Source: Armatimonadetes bacterium 55-13 (GTDB lineage: Bacteria > Armatimonadota > Fimbriimonadia > Fimbriimonadales > Fimbriimonadaceae). From it: a stretch of 52,152 bases of DNA. Below, piece after piece: positions 6,585-15,451 of the stretch. The stretch is from positions 893,369-945,520 of the forward strand of contig MKRX01000006.1 in assembly GCA_001898035.1 (NCBI GenBank), written 5' to 3'. The position numbers and the translations under genes are program-made. The notes beneath the pieces were generated by a model. It had not been told where the DNA came from. It ran no database searches and worked only from the letters and a program-made list of their open reading frames with translations. Numbering within the stretch: position 1 is the stretch's first letter; every line of letters begins with the position of its first letter.

Positions 6585-9034
6585 AAACACTTGATCGACC
6601 AAGGCACATTGATCTGCCGCTTGAAAATCCGCCTTTAGAAGCAAAGGATCCGACACCGGTTGCCGCCAGTCACAGGATTACGCTTCTTGAACGAGGGTAT
6701 TGGGCATTTGCCTCACTCTTTGCCATCCTCGCCTTGGATGGTTATTTCCCGGTTGCGATGAAAAGTGCCGGATTTGTGGGGGTACTCGCGGTGGTTGCCC
6801 TCTCCATCTTTTGCTTCAAGTTCGAGCGATCATCCTTGGCGCGGGACTTGTCGATCACCGTCGCCGCTGCGGTGTGCGCGAGCCTTCCCATCCCATTGTG
6901 GTCCTGTGCCACCGCCGTTTGTCTCATCTTTCTTGCTTCGAACATCTCTGCAGAGTTGAGACGTTGTTACGAATTGTTGTCCGCCTCGGTTGTTCTGACG
7001 GCTCTAGTCTCCTACGGGCTCTTGGTCGGTCTCTCCTATGGCCCGATCAACGAGACCTCGGCAAAATTCATTCAAGGCTTTCCCCGTCTTTCTGGGTACG
7101 GGCTTCTTGCCGGACTGAGCTCCCTGTCCATTACGCCCATCGTTTTTGCCTTCGCTTGGTTGATGGTGGTGATTGCAAGGCGAAAGCTTTCGATCAAACA
7201 GGCCCTCGGATTGACGGGAGCCGTCTTGGTGATAACCCTTCTTTGCCTCTATCTCGATAGTCTCGTGCCGATCCTTCTGTCGATCCCATTTCTGCTTGGG
7301 CTCAGCTTACGGGGCATGCCTGAAGACCGTAAGTTGGTGCATGGAAAGAAAGTTGGGATCGCCATGGGCGCGGGCGTTCTCGCTGCGATTACCTTTTGTC
7401 TGCTGATGATGGGTCGCCCAACGGTCGTCGCCGCCGTTCCTCACATCGCCTTTGTTGGCGGCGGGATGAAGACGTTTGAAGCGACGAAGGCTGACGATTT
7501 CACCGAGCATACGGAGGCCGACTTTGCTGCCTTGCCTCAGTTGCTCAACGAAAATGGCTTTCGGGCCAGCATCATTCCGGAGAAGTTTGCGGCAAAGGAT
7601 CTGGCCGGAATGGATGCGGTAGCAGTCATCAATCCGGATAAAGAGTTTACGGAAGACCAACTTCTGGCTCTTGAAGACTTTGTAAAGTCCGGCAAGGCGA
7701 TGTTGGTTCTAGGAGACCACACCAACATCGGCGGTGTCATGGGACCCGTCAATCAAGTGTTGCGGAAAACGGACATTCGTTTGAAGTTCGACAGCGCCAT
7801 TCCAATGGACGATCCGTATCGGTGGACGAATTCACTGGTGGTGCGACCGTTTCAGGGATACGCACCGGACAATGGCCAGTTGGGTATTAGCGTTGGCGCT
7901 TCTCTTGAGGCGGGACCGCGGGCGGAACCCACGGTTATGGCGCAATATGGATTTTCCGACAAAGGGAATCCAAACTACGGACTCTCAAGGCTCGGAAACA
8001 GAATCGCCGATCCCGATGAGCGGGTAGGTGGCCTTGTTCTTGCCGCTCGCCAGCGTCTCGGCAGCGGTGTCGTCGTCGCGTTTGGCGATACGTCAGGCTT
8101 TCAAACGAATCCGTTGGCAATGGATCACGAGCAGATCCTTAAGGAATTCCGGTCTCTGCTTCGTATTCGACCGTGGCCAATCGATAGTGACGTCGCTGGT
8201 TGGCTGCTGCTTGCGGCGCTTGCCTCGGTCGTCCTATTTGTGCGTTCGAGGTGGGCGGCAATGGTGACGGCCCTGTCAATGACCGTCTGCTGGGCGGCCG
8301 CCAACAGTTACAGCGAGAATCTCGTGCATGTCCCCCTGAGTCGGGCGCGGGCGATTGTGGATATGTCTCATTTCCCGGCCTATCCAAATAGCAACTCCGA
8401 CTTCTCTTTGCTCCGTTTCTCGGACATGTTTATCCGATTTGGCGATGTCCTTCAATCGAGGCGCACCTTGGACGACGTGTTGGGGAGCCATCCTCAGGTG
8501 ATCAGCATCAATGGCCCTCGGCAGTCCTATTCTCTCGATGAGTCCAAAAAGATTCTTGACTATGTCGCTGAAGGACATGGACTTCTCATCGCGTGCGGAC
8601 ATAAAGAAAGCGAGAACGTCAAGAACCTGCTGGCGCCCCTGAAAATCGAAGTTACGAGTGTCCTAACGGGGGCCGCTCACCGAGCCCGGGTGTGGTCGGT
8701 ATGGCGACCTTGGGTCCTGACAAGGCCCGATGGCAAGCCCGCCACTGAAGCACCCCAGATCGATAAGTTCCTTAAAGATGAGTCTTACGATGCTGACATC
8801 CGGTTCGGCGAATCCTACGCTCTGAAGGCTCCAGACGCCGAAGTTCTGGCGTCTACCTGGGACTACCCACTCGCCGTCGCCAAGAGCTATGGAAAGGGTC
8901 ACATCGTGGTGATCAGTGATTCGCAATTCTTTACCGCTCGATGCTTGGGCAAGGAGTACATGAACGTTGCAAACAATCGCTTCCTTTACAAGGTCTTGGA
9001 ACACCTTTACCAAGACCCTGGGACTCTTCGATAG
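6581..9034 (+). CDS. Polytopic membrane protein with amidotransferase-like (DUF4350-type) domains, paralogue A
   Basis: 817 residues. Residues about 35-270 contain six to eight hydrophobic segments. A large soluble region follows with a Rossmann/GATase1-like pattern: a partner strand (AVAVINPD), a helix, then MLVLGDHTNIGG. This resembles the DUF4350 or GldG-like domains found in membrane complexes. Two more hydrophobic segments lie near residues 535-570. A second GATase-like domain follows, with LLIACGHKES and, near the end, HIVVISDSQF. No catalytic Cys/His nucleophile set is visible in the GATase-like domains, so they may bind ligands or protein partners rather than hydrolyse glutamine. The next protein has the same plan, including GDHT at the same place, so the two are paralogues and may form a heteromer. 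Function unknown. Confidence 0.75.
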   Translation: MKTLDRPRHIDLPLENPPLEAKDPTPVAASHRITLLERGYWAFASLFAILALDGYFPVAMKSAGFVGVLAVVALSIFCFKFERSSLARDLSITVAAAVCASLPIPLWSCATAVCLIFLASNISAELRRCYELLSASVVLTALVSYGLLVGLSYGPINETSAKFIQGFPRLSGYGLLAGLSSLSITPIVFAFAWLMVVIARRKLSIKQALGLTGAVLVITLLCLYLDSLVPILLSIPFLLGLSLRGMPEDRKLVHGKKVGIAMGAGVLAAITFCLLMMGRPTVVAAVPHIAFVGGGMKTFEATKADDFTEHTEADFAALPQLLNENGFRASIIPEKFAAKDLAGMDAVAVINPDKEFTEDQLLALEDFVKSGKAMLVLGDHTNIGGVMGPVNQVLRKTDIRLKFDSAIPMDDPYRWTNSLVVRPFQGYAPDNGQLGISVGASLEAGPRAEPTVMAQYGFSDKGNPNYGLSRLGNRIADPDERVGGLVLAARQRLGSGVVVAFGDTSGFQTNPLAMDHEQILKEFRSLLRIRPWPIDSDVAGWLLLAALASVVLFVRSRWAAMVTALSMTVCWAAANSYSENLVHVPLSRARAIVDMSHFPAYPNSNSDFSLLRFSDMFIRFGDVLQSRRTLDDVLGSHPQVISINGPRQSYSLDESKKILDYVAEGHGLLIACGHKESENVKNLLAPLKIEVTSVLTGAAHRARVWSVWRPWVLTRPDGKPATEAPQIDKFLKDESYDADIRFGESYALKAPDAEVLASTWDYPLAVAKSYGKGHIVVISDSQFFTARCLGKEYMNVANNRFLYKVLEHLYQDPGTLR

Positions 9035-11471
9035 CGCTCTAACGGTCTTACTCTGTGCCTGGCTTGCCAGCATTGCCCTGCCGAGATCCGCTTTTGGAAT
9101 TGGCCAAGTGCCCGGCGATAGTCTCTTGCTGGGTGTCTTGGTCGTCATCGTTTGGAAGCTCGCGGCAAATTCGGGGGAGACGCCCTTCCCGCGAGATCGC
9201 GCTTGGCTATTCCTCGCCGTCCCTCTCCTTGCCACTCCGTGGATGCCTCCGAGTATTCGCTTGGGGCTGATCTTCCTTGCATTGACGGGCGTTTCTTTGA
9301 TCTGGAACACACTCTGGCTCCGTGGGTTCGGAACTCAGATGCTTAGACTTTCGCTGGTTTGGATGGGAGCTATCGGAGCCCTGGAGTTATTCGGTTTCCT
9401 CCAACCTCGGCTCGGCGCCATCATCTTTCCGGGCGGTGCGGTGTCAGGATTGCTCAAGCTAACGGGGCTCCCCGCCCAATTCGCAGGATCAGGTTTTGAT
9501 CTGGTGTCGAATGGTGAAGCATCCCGGGTTTTGCTGAGTAGCGACAAATTCGGAGGTGCGTTTGCCGTTGCCCTCGTGGGCGCCGTTGTTGGTGAGTATT
9601 TGCTGCGGGGACGTTGGGTTGGACTTGCAAAGGCTCTCACGTTAACTTTGGCTTACATTGCCACCAGGGGTATTTGGCTGGCCGTCTCCATCGGCACGAA
9701 TGGCTCCAAGTTCTATTGGTTGGACGAGAAATTCCTGTTCCTGACGTTTGCCCCATTGGCAATTTTGCTTCCCCTCATCGCTATCAAGCCGTCCGCATCC
9801 CCAGATGGCTCCGTTACCGGCAGAGGCAATTTCTTAGGTCTCGTTTCAAGCACCCTGGGCCTTGCGCTGATCGTTTTTGCCTGGCTATTCGTAGACCCAG
9901 GCCACCCAAAGGCCGGAAAGGTTGTAATCGACGAACACTACAGTCGATGGGAGTGGAGCGAAGATCCTCTCAGTACCGAGCGATATGGAGTGAAAACCGT
10001 ATACAGCTATTCCGATTGGGCCAAGGAGATGGGCCGGAGCAAAAAGGTTGAGCAAAACTTCGAGGAGATCACGGACAAGACCCTCGAAAACGTCTCCGTA
10101 TTGATTCTCAAGACGCCGACGAAGCCTTATTCACAAGACACCATTCAGGCGATTGATCGCTTCGTGAGGCGAGGCGGAGGGCTATGGTTGATCGGTGACC
10201 ATACAGACATATTTGGGATGGACACTTACTTGAACTCAGTAGGCAGTCAGTATGGGCTCACCTTGGAATCGAATGCGGTGATTGATCCCTATACAACCCG
10301 TCAAATCATTCGACCGCGACCGTATTCGCATCCAGTCGTTCGGGAGATGGGCAATTTCCTGATGTACACAGGGTGCTCCATCAAACCCAGTTGGACCAGC
10401 GTAGACGCCTATTCCGCGGATCAAGCGTTCATCGATGATCCCGATTTCTCAAGCAACACCTTCTTCGGAAACTTCCAACTCGATCCCTCCGAGTCTGTAG
10501 GACCCGTAGTGCAGGCCGCCGTCGTGAACGTGGATAAGGGACGAGTTGCTATCTGGAGCGATTCCACCCTCTTCTCGAATTTCTCCATCTACATGCCCGG
10601 AAAGTTGGAGTTGACCCACGGCTATCTCAATTGGTTGGACCGAGAGAACTCCTACTCGTCTTGGCGTTGGATCCTAGGTGCGCTTGGTCTGGGCGTCTTG
10701 CTCGTAGGTCTATCGAGGCAGCCTCGCGGAGTCGCGTTTTTTGCCATCGCCGGTTGGACGGGAATCGCGCTCGGATTAGTCGGAAGCACGTTCTGGGTGA
10801 GCAAGATCTATCCCGATCTGAAGCCAGATCCGGAACAAAGACTTGCATTCGTTCCTTCGGCAGACCAAAGGTGCTTGCCGGTTCTGTACCCTCCGGTGGA
10901 TAAACGCGACCTTGCGAGCTACCTGACGACAGTTGTCGGAGCCCAGCGAATCAACAAACGCCCTCGGGTTGTTTCTTCCATTGAGGAAGCAATCGCTTCG
11001 CCTGCCGCCGTCATTCTGCGGCCCATGAGCGAATGGCAGCAGTCTGAAGTCGATAAGGCAATCCAATGGCTTAAAGGAGGAGGAAAACTCACGATCTTGG
11101 ATGGCCGACTGATTCCAAAGACCGTCCACGCTCTCTCACAAGAGATTAGCTTCATCAATCTTCCTCAACCCAAATCGGAAGAGGAGAACGGAATTCCGGT
11201 CCTCCTTGAGGACAACTCAAAAATGGTGACAACCACGCAGGGAGTTCGGCTTGGGAGCCAACCGTTACAAACCCACATCCTCGGCGGTTCCGCTCTGTTG
11301 AGAAGCGATGGGAAAACGGTAGGAGCCCAAGTGAAAGTGGGCCAAGGCGACATGATAGTGACTTCGACCGACTTCCTCTTCAGTGATCTCAGTCTCGGAA
11401 CGAACTCTGAGGTCCCCGATCTTCGGCAGCGGGATGTCCTGAATGTGCTTTACGGGTGGTTTACAAGATAG
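8967..11471 (+). CDS. Polytopic membrane protein with exosortase-like N-terminus and amidotransferase-like domains, paralogue B
   Basis: 834 residues if started at TTG 8967, which overlaps the upstream gene by 68 bases. No other usual start codon precedes the first membrane segment, so the exact start is uncertain. Residues about 20-275 hold several membrane segments whose spacing recalls exosortases, with a G-x-G-F-D-L strand, a VLLSSDKFGG turn and an ATRGIW segment like the conserved N-x-x-R. The position where exosortases have the catalytic Cys reads S-S-D. A GATase-like domain follows (GGLWLIGDHTDIFG), then two membrane segments (about residues 565-620) and a second GATase-like domain (KLTILDG near residue 710). 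It is the last gene of the probable operon and ends 16 bases before a convergent gene. Function unknown. Confidence 0.72.
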   Translation: MQTIASFTRSWNTFTKTLGLFDSALTVLLCAWLASIALPRSAFGIGQVPGDSLLLGVLVVIVWKLAANSGETPFPRDRAWLFLAVPLLATPWMPPSIRLGLIFLALTGVSLIWNTLWLRGFGTQMLRLSLVWMGAIGALELFGFLQPRLGAIIFPGGAVSGLLKLTGLPAQFAGSGFDLVSNGEASRVLLSSDKFGGAFAVALVGAVVGEYLLRGRWVGLAKALTLTLAYIATRGIWLAVSIGTNGSKFYWLDEKFLFLTFAPLAILLPLIAIKPSASPDGSVTGRGNFLGLVSSTLGLALIVFAWLFVDPGHPKAGKVVIDEHYSRWEWSEDPLSTERYGVKTVYSYSDWAKEMGRSKKVEQNFEEITDKTLENVSVLILKTPTKPYSQDTIQAIDRFVRRGGGLWLIGDHTDIFGMDTYLNSVGSQYGLTLESNAVIDPYTTRQIIRPRPYSHPVVREMGNFLMYTGCSIKPSWTSVDAYSADQAFIDDPDFSSNTFFGNFQLDPSESVGPVVQAAVVNVDKGRVAIWSDSTLFSNFSIYMPGKLELTHGYLNWLDRENSYSSWRWILGALGLGVLLVGLSRQPRGVAFFAIAGWTGIALGLVGSTFWVSKIYPDLKPDPEQRLAFVPSADQRCLPVLYPPVDKRDLASYLTTVVGAQRINKRPRVVSSIEEAIASPAAVILRPMSEWQQSEVDKAIQWLKGGGKLTILDGRLIPKTVHALSQEISFINLPQPKSEEENGIPVLLEDNSKMVTTTQGVRLGSQPLQTHILGGSALLRSDGKTVGAQVKVGQGDMIVTSTDFLFSDLSLGTNSEVPDLRQRDVLNVLYGWFTR

Positions 11472-11487
11472 CAATGTCCCACAAGAT

Positions 11488-13827
11488 CTATCGAATAGGG
11501 AGGGTCAAGATAACCGCGCTTGCCGAAGGAAGCCGGACGCTACCGCCGGAGAGGTCCACCATCTTCGTCCATCGGACAACGTTGGTGGGCTTTTCCGGCG
11601 AGTTGTAAGCCATGGGGTCGACCCCACCTACCCCTGTCATCTCGACCTTTCCCAACTTAATGCCAGGAACCGTCAGATCGAAAGCTAGTTCGTCCTCGGT
11701 AGGATTCACCACACCAATCGTTATCGACTTCTTATCCTTCGACCATGCTGCCACCACATCGAGTGGACGGTGATCACTCGTGATCTCGATGGGTGTGACG
11801 CCGAACTTCTGTCGGTACATTTCGAGCATTAACCCGGTTGTCTCCATATCGGCCGCGACTCGATTGGTCTTGATCGCGCCGATCACGTTTACCGTCTGCG
11901 CATAGTTCGCCATAAAGACCATGTCGCTCTGCCGGAAATACTCATGGAGTCCCGCCGCCACTCCCAAGGCGTCTTTCATGAAGTAGCGGGTGCCCAGTTC
12001 GCCGTAGATGTGCGGCCCGTACCAGAAATTCCACTCATCCATCGCTATCTTGATCTTTCGACTCGCCAAGCCAGGAATCTCTTTCCTATACTGGCGGTGA
12101 GCTTCCACACGACGCCGAATCTCTTGGGGGATTTGCTGCACATGAGTCATTAGCCCGCCAGAGTGCCAGTCTTGACGATAGAAGTGCTCACTGATTAAGT
12201 CCATCGTCGGCGCGCAGTCCTTCAGCATTCGTTCGGTCCAGAATCCCACCTCGCCCACGCCAACCAAGACCGCATCGGGATCGGCCTTTCGCATCGCCTC
12301 GGCCACTTCGGTGTGCTTCGTAACATATTGATTCAGGGGCATATAGCCTTTCTGCCAATCGCCGAACATTTCATTGCCTACCGCCCAGAACTTCACATTG
12401 AACGGTTGAGGATGGCCATTCTTTGCCCTCCACTTTCCCATTTCGGTCGTCTGAGGATCGTTGCAGTAACGAACCTCGTCCGCCGCTAACTGAGCTGTTC
12501 CAGGCCCCGTATCGACACAAATGTAGGGTTCGGCCTTTAAGATCTGGCAGAGATTCATGAATTCATGCATGCCAAAGTCGTTCGCTTCTAATCCCGCCCA
12601 ATGCGTGTTAGGGAAGGGAGCTCGCTTGTCGCGATCGCCCAATCCCACCCGCCAATCGTAACCTCCCACGAAGCAGCCGCCTGGCCATCGGTAGACCGGC
12701 GAGTCCAGACGTTTGAGCAGGGTTACTACGTCCTTCCGCATTCCGTCGACGTTGTCGCCCGGCATCAGCGAGATGGCCCCTACACGAAAGGTCCCTGGGC
12801 CCGACCCCAAAATTTCGACAACGCCTTGCTCGGTCGTCTTCTTAGCGCGATACTTCAAGGGATATTTCTTGAATCCAGCTTCCGGTTTCTCGATCCGAAC
12901 GCTTTGGCTGTCGCCTTTGTCCGGTCCCCACTGGATACGAACATCCACTGGCTGCCCTGATGCTCCATCGAGCCAAATGTATCCCACGGTGTCTACATTG
13001 GACCGGAATCCCACATGCTCTTGTCGAACACCGCCTTCCGTCTCGACCTCGACGGCTGGCGACCACCGACCGACGAAAGGCATATCGGTGGATTGCCGGA
13101 CTCTCGCATCTCCGATCACCGACCACGGAGACTTCGCTTTGAACGGTTTGCCGTCCGCTGCCAAGTGTTCCCCTTTCTCAATCGGGTAGTAAAACTTTCG
13201 GTCCTCAATCAATTCCGACCAAATCCCCCCACCATTGACGCAGCGCCCCATCTGCTCGATGAACTGACCGTAAATGTAAGGCGAAATTGGTTCTCGAGTC
13301 CGGCCAGGCGCCAGTGTGACCGATGGCTTGAGCGTGTCGGCGCTGAGGAGTTCCACGTCCATGTCGTCAAACCAGGCCGTGCCTGTCGCCTCATCGCCCA
13401 GTCCAAAGAAACAGCAGACACGGGCGCTATCGAACGCCTTCGTTTCAAAGTCGATTGAAATCTTCTGCCAGTCGTTCGAGCCCTTCAATCCGCTTTGTGG
13501 CGGGGCTGCCCCATCAACCAGGTCGAATCCTGCCCCTCCACGGGCCATACCCGCCGTCTTGATCCAACCCGTGAGTCGATACTTCGCGTACGGCTTTAAT
13601 CCACGCACGTTTTGCATCCATTGAGATCGTCTCGGCGTGCCATCCACTTGAATCTTCACGCACCAAGATCCACCGCGGCCTTCCCTCGCATAGTCCATCT
13701 TCACGTTCTCACCCCATTTCTCGGCGATCCATCCAAGAGGGCGGCCATTGTCGGCGGATTCGAGAGAACCGTTGATAAGAAGAGGGGTAGCGCGCATACA
13801 GAGGAGGGGGAGAAAGAGTGTGATCAT
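11488..13827 (-). CDS. GH51 alpha-L-arabinofuranosidase with N-terminal carbohydrate-binding domain
   Basis: 779 residues with a signal peptide at the extreme N-terminus. Residues about 20-155 form a jelly-roll domain of the CBM4/9 type. The GH51 TIM barrel follows, with PYIYGQFIEQMGR near residue 185. The presumed acid/base Glu is in VGNEMFGDW (near residue 485) and the nucleophile Glu in MDEWNFWYG (near residue 598). A C-terminal beta-sandwich closes the protein. The family removes alpha-L-arabinofuranosyl groups from arabinoxylan, arabinan or related plant polysaccharides. Export suggests it acts on polymer outside the cytoplasm, unlike many cytoplasmic GH51 enzymes. It stands alone, with no transporter or other glycosidase near. 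The start ATG at 13827 has no clear ribosome site. Confidence 0.9.
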   Translation of the reverse strand: MITLFLPLLCMRATPLLINGSLESADNGRPLGWIAEKWGENVKMDYAREGRGGSWCVKIQVDGTPRRSQWMQNVRGLKPYAKYRLTGWIKTAGMARGGAGFDLVDGAAPPQSGLKGSNDWQKISIDFETKAFDSARVCCFFGLGDEATGTAWFDDMDVELLSADTLKPSVTLAPGRTREPISPYIYGQFIEQMGRCVNGGGIWSELIEDRKFYYPIEKGEHLAADGKPFKAKSPWSVIGDARVRQSTDMPFVGRWSPAVEVETEGGVRQEHVGFRSNVDTVGYIWLDGASGQPVDVRIQWGPDKGDSQSVRIEKPEAGFKKYPLKYRAKKTTEQGVVEILGSGPGTFRVGAISLMPGDNVDGMRKDVVTLLKRLDSPVYRWPGGCFVGGYDWRVGLGDRDKRAPFPNTHWAGLEANDFGMHEFMNLCQILKAEPYICVDTGPGTAQLAADEVRYCNDPQTTEMGKWRAKNGHPQPFNVKFWAVGNEMFGDWQKGYMPLNQYVTKHTEVAEAMRKADPDAVLVGVGEVGFWTERMLKDCAPTMDLISEHFYRQDWHSGGLMTHVQQIPQEIRRRVEAHRQYRKEIPGLASRKIKIAMDEWNFWYGPHIYGELGTRYFMKDALGVAAGLHEYFRQSDMVFMANYAQTVNVIGAIKTNRVAADMETTGLMLEMYRQKFGVTPIEITSDHRPLDVVAAWSKDKKSITIGVVNPTEDELAFDLTVPGIKLGKVEMTGVGGVDPMAYNSPEKPTNVVRWTKMVDLSGGSVRLPSASAVILTLPIR

Positions 13828-14042
13828 AACTTAGGATTCTTAAATAAATATCATAACTCAGATATGACTGACCGGGGATGCCAACTAATCTGAATTCGCG
13901 CTGAATGCCAAATGAACAGTGGCCATGTGCTGCCGACGGAGGGAAGGTTTCTGCGTAGATCGTTCATAGAGTCAGCTACGCTCAAGTGTTGACTTAGTAA
14001 AGATTTTGGCAATTTCTTATCCATAACCGACGGAGATTATCG
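13828..14042. other. Divergent intergenic region between the GH51 and fasciclin genes
   Basis: This 215-base, AT-rich stretch must hold both promoters. A TTGACT at 13989-13994 is a good -35 for the fasciclin gene, but the matching -10 (ATTTCT near 14012) is weak. CGGAGATT at 14031-14038 is a usable ribosome site for ATG 14043. No small gene is evident. Confidence 0.4.
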
Positions 14043-14606
14043 ATGAAATTAGTAACAACCCTACTCGGACTCGCCGCCCTCGCTCTTGGCAATGCATCTC
14101 CCACCATTCGTCAGGACAGCAATCCCATGGTGGGAGGAATGGCCATGATGAAGATGAAAAACATCGTCGAAAACGCGGTGAATTCACCCGATCACACCAC
14201 CCTCGTTGCCGCCGTGAAAGCCGCGGGTTTAGTCGATGCCCTGAGTGGCAAAGGCCCCCTCACCGTCTTTGCACCCACAAACGCAGCGTTTAAGCTCTTG
14301 CCCGATGGCGCCGTGGAATCGCTTCTTAAGCCAGAAAACAAGGCGGCTTTGACCAAGGTTCTCACCTACCATGTGGTGGCCGGAAAGGTGGATTCTCATG
14401 CTCTTAAAGAGATGATCAAGAAGGGAGGAGGAACCGCCGAGCTTAAAACACTTGCCGGGGGCAAGTTGTGGGCGATGATGAATGGTCCCGCCAACATTGT
14501 GCTCAAAGATGAGAAAGGCACGATTGCTTCGATCTCAACTTACGACGTCTACCAGTCGAACGGCGTGATCCACGTAATTGACAAAGTGCTCATGCCAGGC
14601 ATGTAG
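14043..14606 (+). CDS. Secreted fasciclin (FAS1) domain protein
   Basis: 187 residues: a signal peptide (about 1-18), a short Met-rich linker (MAMMKMK) and one FAS1 domain. Both FAS1 signature blocks are present: H1 as LTVFAPTNAAF and H2 as NGVIHVIDKVLMP, with the YHVV motif between them. Bacterial single-domain FAS1 proteins are exported and act in adhesion or matrix binding; the ligand is not known. The gene has a recognisable ribosome site (CGGAG) and is followed by an intrinsic terminator at 14629-14658. It is therefore probably a single-gene transcript, convergent with the lpxC end of the large minus-strand cluster. Confidence 0.92.
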   Translation: MKLVTTLLGLAALALGNASPTIRQDSNPMVGGMAMMKMKNIVENAVNSPDHTTLVAAVKAAGLVDALSGKGPLTVFAPTNAAFKLLPDGAVESLLKPENKAALTKVLTYHVVAGKVDSHALKEMIKKGGGTAELKTLAGGKLWAMMNGPANIVLKDEKGTIASISTYDVYQSNGVIHVIDKVLMPGM

Positions 14607-14628
14607 AGACTTATCTCTCCTCACAAAT

Positions 14629-14658
14629 GGGCCCGGTTCCTCCCGGGTCCTTATTCTT
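14629..14658 (+). terminator. Intrinsic terminator after the fasciclin gene
   Basis: GGGCCCGG (14629-14636) pairs with CCGGGTCC (14643-14650), with one G-T pair, around a 6-base loop. The T-rich run TTATTCTT follows. It separates the fasciclin gene from the convergent lpxC. Confidence 0.75.
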
Positions 14659-15451
14659 CCACGAACTCTAGCAGTAGCCTGGCCGCCTCGATATTGGTCC
14701 GATGCCCACTTCGCTGAGCTGAAACGTTGAGGTATCGAATGGGGATACCCGCCAAATAAAGGTCGCCAATCAAGTCCAAGAGCTTGTGTCGAGACGGTTC
14801 GTCGGAAAATCGAACGGGCGTTTCGTATGCGGATGCTCCCAGAACCACCACGGACGCCTCATCCAAACCTTTGCCTAGACCATATTGACGAACCATCGGC
14901 ATTTCCTCAGCAAGAACCAAAGTTCGAGCCGGGGCCACTTGTTCGGCGTAAGAGCTAACGACATCGAGAACCTCAAATGTTTGTTCGCCTGGCCAGCGAG
15001 GGCTGACATCGTAAGTGTATTGCCAATGTCCGGTCCCTTTTCCAATGGCGACTTTGACTTCCTTTTCCTGGAAAAACACGCGCTTAAACGGCACATGCAA
15101 AGGCGCTTCTCCCAAGACCTCGATTCCTGCTGCCAGGAGACCTTCAACGTAAGGAAGCGCCGAACCGTCCAATCCCGGCAACTCTCCACCCTCGACTTCC
15201 ACCTCCGCGTCCGTGATTTCGAGCCCCGCGAGGGCGCTCATCACATGCTCGATGGTAGAGATTTCACCAAGGGTCGTGCATCGACTTGTGTCCGTAACAT
15301 GAACCGGTCTCGCCTCCCAACGCTGGCTGCCAGCCCGAAAGAATATTCCGCCGGAGCTGGGGTGGACCCGGACCTTGACGGGATGCCCACCATGAAGGGC
15401 CTTTCCTTCGAACTCTGCGATGGTCCGAATGGTGCGTCGGGTGAACGTCAC
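14651..15451 (-). CDS. lpxC: UDP-3-O-acyl-N-acetylglucosamine deacetylase
   Basis: LpxC catalyses the committed step of lipid A synthesis, a zinc-dependent deacetylation. All hallmark residues are visible: the HGG motif near the N-terminus, STIEHVMSAL with the first zinc His, the ELPGLDGSA loop, and RHKLLDLIGDL with the second zinc His and the Asp ligand. The active-site His is in SGHRTN. The start is taken as GTG (15451-15449), which overlaps the lpxD stop as GTGA. The frame stays open upstream to 15673, but that extension is inside lpxD and has no LpxC character. The product is 266 residues, shorter than the roughly 305 of E. coli LpxC. It is the last gene of the envelope cluster. Confidence 0.93.
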   Translation of the reverse strand: MTFTRRTIRTIAEFEGKALHGGHPVKVRVHPSSGGIFFRAGSQRWEARPVHVTDTSRCTTLGEISTIEHVMSALAGLEITDAEVEVEGGELPGLDGSALPYVEGLLAAGIEVLGEAPLHVPFKRVFFQEKEVKVAIGKGTGHWQYTYDVSPRWPGEQTFEVLDVVSSYAEQVAPARTLVLAEEMPMVRQYGLGKGLDEASVVVLGASAYETPVRFSDEPSRHKLLDLIGDLYLAGIPIRYLNVSAQRSGHRTNIEAARLLLEFVEE

